Source: Sandaracinaceae bacterium
GTDB taxonomy: Bacteria; Myxococcota_A; Polyangia; Polyangiales; Sandaracinaceae
Assembly: GCA_040218145.1 (NCBI GenBank)
Contig: JAVJQK010000100.1
Coordinates: 17,287-81,286 of the forward strand
Direction of reading: 5' to 3'
Length of the DNA: 64,000 nt
The notes under the pieces: generated by a model
The model's database searches: none
The model's input: only the letters and a program-made list of their open reading frames with translations
What the model was told of the DNA's origin: nothing
Program-made: the position numbers and the translations under genes
In this document: piece after piece, positions 45,823 to 55,067 of the stretch
Layout: each line of letters starts with the position of its first letter
Position numbering within the stretch: position 1 is the stretch's first letter

Positions 45823-48819
45823 TCAGTGGTTGTACTGGAGGCTGAGGCTTCCGCTCATTCCGGGATCTACACGGTTCTCCAGGAAGTCTCCCTGGTAGTA
45901 GTCCTGGGTCTGGAAGAGGAGGTTCTTGAGCTTCAGCCTCAGCATGAAGTGCTCCTCGAAACGCCAGCCGACGACGAGGTCGAGCTGGTGAAAGGGGGCA
46001 CGCTCGATGTTTGGAAGGATCGAATCGTTCACACGGGTACCGACGTCGGTAATCCGTGGTCCGACGACGTTATAGACCAGAGATGCGGTCACGCCCGCGT
46101 CGGGCTCGTCGAATTGAAGTGACAGGTTGGCTACATACGGCGCCTGGCCGTAGAGCGGGCGGACCGCCTGCACGGCGCCCGAGATCTCGTCGGGAAGCTC
46201 GACGGTCGACCATATGAGCGCCAGGTTGGCTCCGACGCTGAAGTTTCCGAGTACGTCGTGCAAATGCCTGAGGTTGAAGCGGAGCTCGGCCTCGCCGCCG
46301 ACGTTGTGAGCGAAGTTGGCGTTGACGTACTGAGCGTCGTAGTTTCCAGGGTTGAAGATCTGCAGCTCGATCGGCCGATCGAAGTACTTGTAGAACGCGC
46401 TCAGCGCGACGATCTCGCCCTCTCCGAAGAACCACTCCCAGCGGAGGTCCGCGTTCTGGATGGTGGTTCTCTCGAGGTCGGGGTTGCCCTGGATGTTCCG
46501 ATCTCGCACGAAGTCGTAGTACTGGTACGGCGCGAGCTCGCGCACCTGCGGGCGCGCCACGGTCATGCCGTACGCGGCTCGGAGGAACATCCGGTCCATC
46601 ACCTCCAGGCGGAGGGCCGCGCCCGGGAGCACGTCGATGTCCGTGCGGTCGGTCCGGTTCATCTCGGCGGCGGCGGGGTCGGCGTCCTCTTCGAACGGGC
46701 TCTGGGACTGCACGAGCTGCTCGAAGACCTCGAGCCGGGCGCCACCGGTGAACGAGAGCGCGTCGCCGAGCGGTGTCTCCAGCTGCGCGTAGCCCGCGTA
46801 GTAGAGCTGCTCGGAGTGGTAGCTGTCGTTCCCGCGCGTGAACTCGCGCAGCCGGGTGATCGTGCCGATCGACTGTTCGTCGAAGAGCGTCTCGACGGGC
46901 TGCTGGTACACGCTCTGGTCCATGTTCCGCGGCTCCTGCACCATCCGGATGCGTCGGATGACGAAGTCGCGCGTGGCGCCGCGAACCTGACCGCCGATGT
47001 CCGCCCACGCCTCGGTCCAGAGCGGGAACCTCAGGTCGAGCGTCCCGCCCAGGTCGTACTGCTCGAGGTTCGAGTAGAAGCGCTCCCCGGAGCCCGCCTT
47101 GTCGAGCCAACGAATGCTGCCGCCCTGCGGGCCGTACGTGACGGTGCGACGGTCGGGCTCCTCACGGCTGCCGTAGGAGCCATACGCGCTCCAGCGGAGC
47201 CGGAACCGACTGCCGAACATGTTGCGGTGATCGCCTCGCAGCTGATTGAACCACAGCTGCCGGGCGAGGTACTGCATCTGCCAGCGCTCGGTCTGCTCGC
47301 CTGCCCCCAGCTCGCCGTTGATCCCGACGAGGCGCTCGACCTCGTCGTCCAGGCTTCGGTTGTAGAGTGTCAGGAACGTGACCGAGTCGTCCTGGCTCAT
47401 CTCGAGGCTGGCCGTCCCTAGCGCGCCGAGCCGCACCTCCTCGCGCCCGCGCTCTCCCTGGTAGTCGTTGAAGACCTCGAGGCTGTCGCCCTGGATCCGG
47501 GGCCGCGGACGCGCGAGCCCGATCTCGCGGACGGCCGAGTAGTCGTAGAAGGCCGTGACCAGGTAGCCGAAGCGCCGCGACCCGCCCATGTCCATCGAGT
47601 CGCCGAGGGTGGCCTCGAGCCCGAAGTTGGGGGAGGCCATCTGCCGCTCGAACTGCCAGACGTTGGCGAAGCGCTCCGCCGCCTCCTCCAGCTGCGCGCT
47701 GTTGGTGATCGGACCGGTGCGCGTCACGACGAGCTGGTCGTCGAGGCCTCGCGGGAAGGCGCGGGTGCCGTCGTCGTAGCCGAGCCAGTCGAGATCGCCG
47801 CCCTGGTACCCGAGCATCTGGCGGAAGGTGGAGATGGAGTTCCCACCCACGCCGGCCTGGAGCTGGAAGGTGAACTCGGTCGGGAAACGAACCGTGCGGA
47901 TGTCGAGTACGCCGCCGGCGAAGTTGCCGGGGAGGTTCGGGAGGAAGGCCTTCGAGATGTGGAGGTTGTCGATGATGCTCGTCGGGAAGAGGTCCAGGTC
48001 GACGGCGGGGACGTCCGGGTCGGTCGAGGGGAGCTGGACGCCGTTGAGGAGCACGATGGTGTAGCGGCCGCCGAGGCCGCGGATGTTGAGGTTCGTGCCC
48101 TCGAGCGTCACGCCCACCACGTTGCGCGCCGCGCTGCCCGCGTCGCTCGCGCCGCTCTGGGACATCTGCTCGCTGCCCATGCCCTCGCCGATGCCGCTCG
48201 ACGCGGCGCGCAGCTGGTCCTGGGCCGCCGCGCTCGAGGTGTCGGCGCGGTAGACGATCTCGACCTCTTCCGCGACCGCCTCGGCGTCGATGGGGTCGAG
48301 CGTGAGCGTCAGGTCGGTCCAGCGGCCGGAGCGCACGACCACGCGAGGCATGCGCGCGCCGTGGTAGAGGTCGGTGTAGCCGAGCACCGAGTAGCGGCCC
48401 TGGGGGACCACCAGCACGTAGCCGCCGGTGTCGCTGGTGATGGTGTTCTCCATCACGCTCGGGGAGCGGGCGATCACGATCGCGTCCGGGAGGCCCTCGC
48501 CGGTCTGGGAGTCGACGATGCGGCCGCGGATGCCGGTGTCGGCCGTGGGGGGGCCGTCGTCGATCACGGCTCGTGATTCCGCGTCTGCTTCAGCGTCCGC
48601 CTCCGCTCCCGCTTCCGCGTCCGCTTCCGCCTCCGCACCCGCGTCTGCTTCCGCCTCCGCCTCCGCACCCGGCTCCGCATCCGCTTCTGGCTGGGCGGGA
48701 GCAGGGGGCGCGGGGTCGGGGGGCGGCGCAGCGGGCTGTGCAATTGCCAGCGAGGTTGTCATTGTGACAACCCACCAGATACACGTCACCCGGCAGAGAT
48801 CTGCAATCGTCGTTCTCAT
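45823..48819 (-). CDS. TonB-dependent outer-membrane receptor
   Basis: 998 aa. Signal peptide (VVTMTTSLAIA), a low-complexity Ala/Glu/Asp/Gly stretch (about 45-85), a carboxypeptidase-regulatory-like domain (IRGRIVDSQTGEGLPDAIVI, NTITSDTGGYVLVVPQGRYS), then the plug (NVVGVTLEGTNLNIRGLGGR, YTIVLLNGVQLPSTDPDVPA) and a 22-strand barrel ending in a membrane strand (SGSLSLQYNH). No classic TonB-box motif is seen. Substrate unknown: siderophore, vitamin, glycan or phospho-compound are all possible. Encoded with its own TonB-ExbB-ExbD-ExbD motor; a Pho-box-like site at the operon front points to phosphate. Confidence 0.92.
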   Translation of the reverse strand: MRTTIADLCRVTCIWWVVTMTTSLAIAQPAAPPPDPAPPAPAQPEADAEPGAEAEAEADAGAEAEADAEAGAEADAEADAESRAVIDDGPPTADTGIRGRIVDSQTGEGLPDAIVIARSPSVMENTITSDTGGYVLVVPQGRYSVLGYTDLYHGARMPRVVVRSGRWTDLTLTLDPIDAEAVAEEVEIVYRADTSSAAAQDQLRAASSGIGEGMGSEQMSQSGASDAGSAARNVVGVTLEGTNLNIRGLGGRYTIVLLNGVQLPSTDPDVPAVDLDLFPTSIIDNLHISKAFLPNLPGNFAGGVLDIRTVRFPTEFTFQLQAGVGGNSISTFRQMLGYQGGDLDWLGYDDGTRAFPRGLDDQLVVTRTGPITNSAQLEEAAERFANVWQFERQMASPNFGLEATLGDSMDMGGSRRFGYLVTAFYDYSAVREIGLARPRPRIQGDSLEVFNDYQGERGREEVRLGALGTASLEMSQDDSVTFLTLYNRSLDDEVERLVGINGELGAGEQTERWQMQYLARQLWFNQLRGDHRNMFGSRFRLRWSAYGSYGSREEPDRRTVTYGPQGGSIRWLDKAGSGERFYSNLEQYDLGGTLDLRFPLWTEAWADIGGQVRGATRDFVIRRIRMVQEPRNMDQSVYQQPVETLFDEQSIGTITRLREFTRGNDSYHSEQLYYAGYAQLETPLGDALSFTGGARLEVFEQLVQSQSPFEEDADPAAAEMNRTDRTDIDVLPGAALRLEVMDRMFLRAAYGMTVARPQVRELAPYQYYDFVRDRNIQGNPDLERTTIQNADLRWEWFFGEGEIVALSAFYKYFDRPIELQIFNPGNYDAQYVNANFAHNVGGEAELRFNLRHLHDVLGNFSVGANLALIWSTVELPDEISGAVQAVRPLYGQAPYVANLSLQFDEPDAGVTASLVYNVVGPRITDVGTRVNDSILPNIERAPFHQLDLVVGWRFEEHFMLRLKLKNLLFQTQDYYQGDFLENRVDPGMSGSLSLQYNH

Positions 48820-48835
48820 GCTGCCTCGGTGCCGC

Positions 48836-49270
48836 CTAGCGGAGTCGTTCCGTCATGACCGCGATGTGGGCGGCGCCGGCGGAGCGGGAGAGATCCATGA
48901 CCTCGACCGCGCGCTCGAACGGCGCGCCGTCGTCGGCGTCGAAGTAGATCTTTCGCTCCTGGCGGGCGACGAGCATGCGGCGCAGGCGGACGGGGAAGGT
49001 GGCGTCCGGGAAGACCTCCCGGTTGATCTGGATCTGTCCGTTGCGGTTGACCGTGACGACGATCGGCGGGTTGGACTGCTCGATGGGCATCTGCTCGGCG
49101 TGCACCTGTGGAGGCAGGTACAGCCAGAAGAAGCGATGCATCGACGGCATCACGACCATGAAGATGATCAGGAGCACGAGCACGACGTCGACGAGCGGGG
49201 TGACGTTCATCTCGGGCCTGGCTCGGCCCTTCTTCTTGCCCTTCCCCCGGGTCTCGATCTCCATGCCCAT
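48836..49270 (-). CDS. exbD: ExbD biopolymer transport protein (copy 2)
   Basis: 144 aa. Cytoplasmic Lys/Arg-rich N-terminus, then the conserved MNVTPLVDVVLVLLIIFMVV transmembrane helix with the proton-path Asp. The periplasmic domain contains VVTVNRNGQIQINREVFPDA and KIYFDADDGAPFERAVEVMD. Second of two consecutive exbD genes, lying 16 bp after the first and 16 bp before the receptor gene. The two may form heterodimers in the ExbB5-ExbD2 motor. Confidence 0.93.
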   Translation of the reverse strand: MGMEIETRGKGKKKGRARPEMNVTPLVDVVLVLLIIFMVVMPSMHRFFWLYLPPQVHAEQMPIEQSNPPIVVTVNRNGQIQINREVFPDATFPVRLRRMLVARQERKIYFDADDGAPFERAVEVMDLSRSAGAAHIAVMTERLR

Positions 49271-49286
49271 GACGGGTCTCCTTCAG

Positions 49287-49739
<453 letters not shown>

Positions 49740-49745
49740 GGCGAA

Positions 49746-50483
49746 TCAGGCCGCGGAGGGGACGGCGCTGGCCGTCTCCGCTTCCTCCTCGAGCTCGACC
49801 TCGCCGGAGTGACTCGTGCTGACGACGCCCGCCTCGAGCTGATCGACCAGCTCGCTGCCCGCGTTGGCGAGCCCGGCCTCGTACTTGCCGACCCGGCCGC
49901 TCAGCCAGTTGAAGACGAGCACGGCCGGGATGGCGACGAGCAGGCCGTAGCCCGTGACGATGAGCGCCTCCGAGATCATCGGGCCGATGGTGCCCATGCC
50001 GCCGGAGGCCTCCTGACCGATCGCCTTGAAGGCGGCCAGGATGCCGAGGACGGTGCCGAGCAGGCCGATGAACGGGGCCGTCGACCCGGTCGAGGCGAGC
50101 ACGCTCAGGCCCTTGTTGAGGCTGTCGCTGAGGTTCTCGCCCTTGCGCTCGAGCGCGCGCTGGGTGAACTCGGCCGCCTTGTGGGCGGAGTGCCCCGCGC
50201 CGCGTCGGTCGAGGAAGGTCGAGACGCCGATCGCGATGAACTGCGCGAGGTGGCTCTTGTCGTGCTTCTTCGAGATCGACAGCGCCGCCTCGTAGTCGCC
50301 GCGCTCGAGCTTGGCGCCCGCCTCGGCCGCGAACGCGCGCGAGCGCGCTCCGGACAGCGTCAGAAGGATGATGCGGTCGACGACCACATAGATGCAGAAC
50401 AGGGCCTGGAGCGTGAGGACGACGACGACCCCTCGAACCAGGTTGTTCATGTTGGCCCACATGTGGAGAAGATCCATCTCCAT
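49746..50483 (-). CDS. exbB: ExbB/TolQ-type proton channel protein
   Basis: 245 aa. Three membrane helices: LVRGVVVVLTLQALFCIYVV, and after a cytoplasmic loop (ERGDYEAALSISKKHDKSHL) the conserved STAPFIGLLGTVLGILAAFK and ISEALIVTGYGLLVAIPAVL with the family Thr and Glu residues. The C-terminus is acidic (ELEEEAETAS). Inner-membrane ring of the TonB motor. Confidence 0.94.
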   Translation of the reverse strand: MEMDLLHMWANMNNLVRGVVVVLTLQALFCIYVVVDRIILLTLSGARSRAFAAEAGAKLERGDYEAALSISKKHDKSHLAQFIAIGVSTFLDRRGAGHSAHKAAEFTQRALERKGENLSDSLNKGLSVLASTGSTAPFIGLLGTVLGILAAFKAIGQEASGGMGTIGPMISEALIVTGYGLLVAIPAVLVFNWLSGRVGKYEAGLANAGSELVDQLEAGVVSTSHSGEVELEEEAETASAVPSAA

Positions 50484-50504
50484 GGCGCTACCTCGCTTGC
50501 TTGT

Positions 50505-51269
50505 TCAGAGAATGTCGGGGCGGAACGTGAATACGTACGAAAGGACATAAGGAACCGGGCGGCCCTCGAGGGTCGCCGGCTCGTAGATGCGCGTGTTGAC
50601 GCAGGAGAGGATCGCGTCCTCGGGGATCAGCGCGTGGCCCTCTGCGATCGTGGCCCGCATGATCTGGCCGTCGGCGCCGATGACGACCCGGACCCGGATG
50701 CGGATGGTCTCCGCGGTCTGGCCTTCGAGGGTGTCGGGGCGCTCGGGGGCGCCGCAGCCTGAGATCATCTGCGGGGGCTGAACCGTGACGCGCTCCTGCT
50801 GAGGCGGGGGGCGCGGAGGCGTGGGCGGACCCGGCGGGGGCTCCGGCGGTGCCGGCGGCTCCGGCTCCTCGACCGGCCCGGTCCCGCCCTCGACGCCGCC
50901 CTCGACGCCATCGATCGGGCCGACCTCGCCGGCCGCCGCGAGGTCACCCTCGGCTTCGGTCGGGCGCGCGTCCGGGATGGAGCTGGGCGGGGCGTCGCTC
51001 GCGGAGGCCGCGGCGGGGGGAGGGCGGCGACGCTGCGGCTCGGGCTCGGGCTCCGGCTCGGGCTCGGGCTCCGGCTCTGGCGCGTCGTCGAGCGTCGCGA
51101 ACTCGACGTCGACCTCCTGCTGCTGCTGGACGATCTGGTGCGCGGTCGCGACCGCACCCGCGATGCCCGCGGCGAGCACGCCGAAGAGGCCCGCGGCGAT
51201 CAACAGCGAGGCGGTCCGCCGGCCGCGGCCCTCCTCTTTCTGCGCGGTCTTGTCGAAGTCGCTGAACAT
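50505..51269 (-). CDS. tonB: TonB-family energy transducer
   Basis: 254 aa from ATG 51269 (MFSDFDKTAQ). Cytoplasmic start, one transmembrane helix (TASLLIAAGLFGVLAAGIAG), then a periplasmic Pro/Glu linker (EPEPEPEPEPEPEPQRRRPP) and Pro-rich repeats. The C-terminal TonB domain contains IRIRVRVVIGADGQIMRATI, EDAILSCVNTRIYEPATLEG and VPYVLSYVFTFR. Two Cys in this domain (ISGCGAP, LSCVN) may form a disulfide. First gene of the operon, behind the Pho-box-like site. Confidence 0.92.
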   Translation of the reverse strand: MFSDFDKTAQKEEGRGRRTASLLIAAGLFGVLAAGIAGAVATAHQIVQQQQEVDVEFATLDDAPEPEPEPEPEPEPEPQRRRPPPAAASASDAPPSSIPDARPTEAEGDLAAAGEVGPIDGVEGGVEGGTGPVEEPEPPAPPEPPPGPPTPPRPPPQQERVTVQPPQMISGCGAPERPDTLEGQTAETIRIRVRVVIGADGQIMRATIAEGHALIPEDAILSCVNTRIYEPATLEGRPVPYVLSYVFTFRPDIL

Positions 51270-51314
51270 GCGCTGACGCCCGATGGGACATCGACCCATC
51301 GAACAGGCGCAGAG

Positions 51315-51345
51315 CTATTCCCCGTCTGTGAACGCTTTGTGTCAG
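51315..51345 (-). promoter_or_regulatory. Pho-box-like site and -10 in front of tonB operon
   Basis: Minus strand: CTGACAC-AAAG-CGTTCAC (half-sites 11 bp apart) matches 14 of 19 positions of the classical CTGTCAT-AAAA-CTGTCACA Pho box (51327-51345). GAATAG (51315-51320) follows 7-8 nt later, where a PhoB-activated promoter has its -10. The start codon is 46 nt downstream. The match is by eye to the enterobacterial consensus. Confidence 0.45.
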
Positions 51346-51498
51346 CCGAGGGGCGGTCCTCGGTCATCGACCGTGGACCCCCCAGACTGGGAGCCCGTTT
51401 CGTCTGTGTCCCGTGAGTTACGTCGCACTCCGGGGGCCTGCCTCCGTCGTGGGCGGACCATTGCAGCGGTCCCCGCGCACGGTACCTTGAAGCCGGCC

Positions 51499-52302
51499 AT
51501 GCCCCGACGCTTCTCCGCCCTGCTCGTGTTCCTCTCCGGTGCCGCCGTCGGCGTGGGCGCCGCGCACGTGGAGTGGGGCGGCGCGCGCGCAGAGGCGTCG
51601 GTCTCGACCCAGCTCGCGCCCGTGAGCGGCCAGAGCCCCGTCTCCCCCGAGCCCGTGTCACCCGAGCCTGTGTCCCTCGAGCCTGTGTCACCCGAGCACG
51701 TGCCCCCCGAAGAGGTCGCGCCCGTCGCGCCGCGCCCCGACGACGACTCGACGCGCCTCGAGCGCTCCTTCCGCAGCGCGGTGAGCGTCCGCGCGGGGCG
51801 GGCCTTCGGCGCGGGCGTGCTGGTCGCGGACGGGGCGGTCCTCACCGCCTACCACGTGGTCGAGGGCGAGCCCTCGGTGCGCGTCCGCTTCGACGACTCC
51901 GAGTGGATGGACGCGGCGGTCGTGGCCACCGACACGCCGACGGACCTCGCGGTCTTGCGCCTGGACGGGCCGAGCCCCCACTCCGCGCCGCCGTCGCGCA
52001 GCGCGACGGAGCTCCGCCTCGCCGAGGCCCTGTTGAGCGTGGGCAGCCCGCGTGAGCTGGGCTTCAGCGTGCAGCGCGGGATCGTCTCGCGGCTGGAGCG
52101 GCGCTTCGGCGACGCCCGCTACGTGCAAACCGACCTGCCCGCCAACCCCGGCAGCTCGGGCGGCCCCGTGTTCGACGAGGAGGGTCGGCTGATCGGGGTG
52201 ATGTCCTTCGTCCTGCGTGACAGCGAGGGGATCGCCTTCGTCACCCCCATCGACGCCGCGGCCCCCGTGCTCGCGCGGGCCGACGTACACCTGACGGAAT
52301 GA
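51499..52302 (+). CDS. Exported trypsin-like serine protease (S1/DegP-type)
   Basis: 267 aa from ATG 51499. N-terminal signal or anchor (FSALLVFLSGAAVGVGAAHV). Residues about 50-80 are tandem SPEPV-type repeats (SPEPVSPEPVSLEPVSPEHV). The protease domain has the triad His in VLTAYHVVEG, Asp in TPTDLAVLRLD and Ser in NPGSSGGPVFDEEG. No PDZ domain, so shorter than DegP. Periplasmic or membrane-tethered. Divergent from the tonB operon. Confidence 0.87.
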   Translation: MPRRFSALLVFLSGAAVGVGAAHVEWGGARAEASVSTQLAPVSGQSPVSPEPVSPEPVSLEPVSPEHVPPEEVAPVAPRPDDDSTRLERSFRSAVSVRAGRAFGAGVLVADGAVLTAYHVVEGEPSVRVRFDDSEWMDAAVVATDTPTDLAVLRLDGPSPHSAPPSRSATELRLAEALLSVGSPRELGFSVQRGIVSRLERRFGDARYVQTDLPANPGSSGGPVFDEEGRLIGVMSFVLRDSEGIAFVTPIDAAAPVLARADVHLTE

Positions 52303-52349
52303 GCGACGGCGCGGGGGGCTCGCGCCCGCCCGCGCCGCGCACGCCCTGA

Positions 52350-53228
52350 TCAGCGAGGGTTCGGCTGATCCGACCTCGAGGGCGTCCGCTGCTCGCGCCG
52401 GTCGGACGGAGCGGGCTCCGCGTCGTCGAACGTGCGGCGGTCCGAGCGCGTCCCACGCGTCCGGTCCTCCGACGCGCCCTGCTCCGAGGCGCTCTGCTCC
52501 GGGGCAGCCTGCCCGTCGTCCTGCGCGACGCCGAGCGAGCGGCGCGTCTGCGCGTCGAGGTCACCGGTCACGCGCAGGTCGTTCGCCCGCTGGTAGTCGC
52601 GGATGGCGCGCTCCGTGTTCGGCCCCATCACGCCATCGGCGGGGCCCGTCTCGTAGCCGGCCTGCGACAGCGCCTGCTGCGCGAGTCGGATCGAGGAGTC
52701 GGCGCGCTGAGAGCGGCTCGAGCTGCGGCTCGAGGCGTCCTCCCCGGTGACGCCGCGCACGCGCTGCACCTCACCGCTGGCGTCGATGCCCATCGCGCGC
52801 GAGGTCTCACGGTCGAGGGTGCCGGTGGCCTGGAGGTCCTGGCTCTGCTGGTACCGGCGCAGCGCCTCTCGGGTCATCGGTCCGTAGATTCCGTCGATCT
52901 CGCCCTCGTAGTAGCCCTCCTGCTGAAGGCGCTCCTGGACCTGGCGTCGCTGCGCCCGGTCGAGTGAGGCGAAACGTCGGTCACCGCGGCGGCTGCGCTC
53001 GGTCGCCTCGGCGCGGCGGCCGTCCTCCGGCGCCGGCTCCTGTGCGCGTCGATCCTGGCGCGCCTGCGTGTCGACGCCTCGCTCGGCGTGCTCGGGCTGG
53101 TGCTGCGCGGAGCGCTCACCGCGATGCGCCTCGGGAGCGTCGGGGTGGCTCTGCGCGAGCGCGACGCCCGATCCGAGGGTCAGGGCGAACGCCGCCGCGC
53201 ATGCGATTCCATGCTTGGGCTGGGTCAT
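52350..53228 (-). CDS. Secreted protein with two peptidoglycan-binding domains
   Basis: 292 aa from ATG 53228, with GGAAGGAAG upstream. Signal peptide ACAAAFALTLGSGVALA. A charged His/Glu/Arg-rich region follows, then two PG_binding_1 domains: LQQEGYYEGEIDGIYGPMTR (with EALRRYQQSQDLQATG) and LSQAGYETGPADGVMGPNTE (with RAIRDYQRANDLRVTG). The C-terminus is disordered (Ser/Asp/Arg/Glu-rich). No catalytic domain, so it probably binds cell wall passively or recruits partners. Convergent with the protease gene. Confidence 0.85.
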   Translation of the reverse strand: MTQPKHGIACAAAFALTLGSGVALAQSHPDAPEAHRGERSAQHQPEHAERGVDTQARQDRRAQEPAPEDGRRAEATERSRRGDRRFASLDRAQRRQVQERLQQEGYYEGEIDGIYGPMTREALRRYQQSQDLQATGTLDRETSRAMGIDASGEVQRVRGVTGEDASSRSSSRSQRADSSIRLAQQALSQAGYETGPADGVMGPNTERAIRDYQRANDLRVTGDLDAQTRRSLGVAQDDGQAAPEQSASEQGASEDRTRGTRSDRRTFDDAEPAPSDRREQRTPSRSDQPNPR

Positions 53229-53504
53229 GTGGGTCTTCCTTCCTGCCGCGTGGCGAGAGTCATCGCCGCGGCGCTTGGGGAGGGCCGTGATGTGTGCGGC
53301 CCTCGGGGACATTCACCGGCTGCAACCGACGTGCCCCGCGCCGCGCGGCCTGGAGGCGCACGCGGTGGACGACGGTGCGCGACGCAGGCCGCTACACGGC
53401 GACATTCCGTCCCGCGTCGGCCACCTCTTCTCGATGGAGAGCGGAAAGCTACGTGTACCGGCCCTCGCCGGGCGTCCGCGCCGTGGGTCTCGATCCGCGA
53501 AGCG

Positions 53505-55031
53505 TCAGCTTCGGGCGCGGGAGACGACGAAGCGGACCGCCTCGGGCAGGACGTCGCGGAGGCGCTCGGCCAGGATCTCGCGCGGGAGGGCGCGCCCGGG
53601 AGGCAAGGCGAGCACGGCCCGCGCGTCGAGCGTCCGGCTCGGATCGATGCGTGGGGAGTCCAGCCAGGTCTCTGCCATCTCGCGCGCCTGCTCGAGATCG
53701 GAGGTGGCGGCCGCGAGCAGACGGAGGCGCGCCCCGAGGCCTTGCAGGGCCATCCGATCGTCGATCGCGCGGACCGCGCCGCGGGGATCGCCGCGGACCA
53801 GCGCCTCGAACGCGACGAGCGGCGCCTCCTCGTGCGACGGCACGCGGGTGGCCACGACCTGCGAGCCCCTCCCGCGCGTGGCGTGGCCGCCGTCGAGCAG
53901 CTGCCCCGCCTGCGCCAGGCGCTCCAGCGCGGCCACCAGCGCTCCGTCGGCGCCTCTCTGACGCGCGCGCTCGATCAGACGCGCGGCGGCGCCGAAGCGC
54001 AGGGTCGCGACGCACGCGGCGGCGACGGCGACGCGGTCGTCGAGTCCGGCGGCGTCGCGGAGGCAGCTCTGGACGCGGAGGTCGAGGACCAGGGCGGCCG
54101 CCTCGTCGATGCAGCGGGCGCAGGTGGCGACGTGTCCCTCCGCCCGCGCGCGTCCGGCCCCGCGGAGGGTGCCGTCCACGAAGCCCGCCATCGCGTGGTC
54201 CTCCAGGCAGCCGTCCCCGCGCGGGGCCGACCGGCCGAGCGCGCGCTCGCCCACCGCGCGCCACGTCACGTCCACCGCGCTGCGCACGCGCGCGACGTCC
54301 GGGTCCTGCTCCGAGCGCAGCGCCAGGTCGACCCGCTCGGGGATGTCGGCCGCGTCGAGCAGCACGCGGTAGCAGCGCGAGCTCAGCTCGGGATCGTCCT
54401 CGGACGCGAGCCGCGACGCGATGCGCTCCAGGTTCGCGAGCACGGTGGCCGGGCTTCGGCCCAGGGTGGCCGCCATGTCGCCGCGCGAGAGGCCGCGCAC
54501 ACGCATGCGCACGAGCGACGCCACGTTGGGCGGGAGCTTCCCGAGGATCCCCTCGACCCGCAGCAGTGGCCCGCTGATCCCGAGGTCGTCCAGATAGAGG
54601 CCGTTCGGGGTCGTGGCCGCGGCCAGCGCGGTCCCGGGGTCGGACGCCGCGCCCTGTCGCGCAACCTGCCGGGCGAACAGGCCGAGGAAGCTCCGGAGCT
54701 GGCAGCCCCCCGACCACCTCCGGAGCGGCCCGTCGGGGCGTCGCAAGCTGCCCCACACGCGCTCCAGGAGCGGGTCCGGATCCTCCGCGTCGGGCGCGTC
54801 CAGGAGTCGGACGACGATGGCCCGGACGAAGGACCCGTGACGTCCGGCGAGCGCCGCCCACGCCTCCTCGTCCCCCTCGAGGCAGCCTTCCACCAGGGCC
54901 TCGTCGTCCGCGCTCTCCCAGGGACGTACCACGTGGAGATCTAGCGACCCCCGCGCGCCCGGGTCAACGAGCCGCCGGAAAGGCGCCGAAATTACCCGGG
55001 ATTCGTTGACACCTGCGGGCCCCCCCGACAT
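53505..55031 (-). CDS. Sigma-factor-like protein fused to zinc-finger and helical domain
   Basis: 508 aa; the ATG at 55031 is uncertain. Residues about 40-110 resemble sigma region 2 (DDEALVEGCLEGDEEAWAAL followed by AGRHGSFVRAIVVRLL). About 165-225 resembles region 4 (LPPNVASLVRMRVRGLSRGD, then MAATLGRSPATVLANLERIA). About 275-305 is an anti-sigma-like zinc finger (LEDHAMAGFVDGTLRGAGRA with HVATCARC). The remainder is helical with TPR-like Ala-rich repeats. Combining sigma and zinc finger in one chain suggests a self-controlled ECF-type factor. Divergent from a Ser/Thr kinase (36 bp), a likely partner. Confidence 0.65.
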   Translation of the reverse strand: MSGGPAGVNESRVISAPFRRLVDPGARGSLDLHVVRPWESADDEALVEGCLEGDEEAWAALAGRHGSFVRAIVVRLLDAPDAEDPDPLLERVWGSLRRPDGPLRRWSGGCQLRSFLGLFARQVARQGAASDPGTALAAATTPNGLYLDDLGISGPLLRVEGILGKLPPNVASLVRMRVRGLSRGDMAATLGRSPATVLANLERIASRLASEDDPELSSRCYRVLLDAADIPERVDLALRSEQDPDVARVRSAVDVTWRAVGERALGRSAPRGDGCLEDHAMAGFVDGTLRGAGRARAEGHVATCARCIDEAAALVLDLRVQSCLRDAAGLDDRVAVAAACVATLRFGAAARLIERARQRGADGALVAALERLAQAGQLLDGGHATRGRGSQVVATRVPSHEEAPLVAFEALVRGDPRGAVRAIDDRMALQGLGARLRLLAAATSDLEQAREMAETWLDSPRIDPSRTLDARAVLALPPGRALPREILAERLRDVLPEAVRFVVSRARS

Positions 55032-55067
55032 GATTCGGCCCGAGGGTCAGCCCCCCCTCGCTGCCCC

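Noticed and set aside
51640..51710. SPEPV repeats as a CRISPR-like or satellite array
   Set aside because: They are short codon-level repeats inside the protease gene, in frame, encoding a Pro-rich linker.
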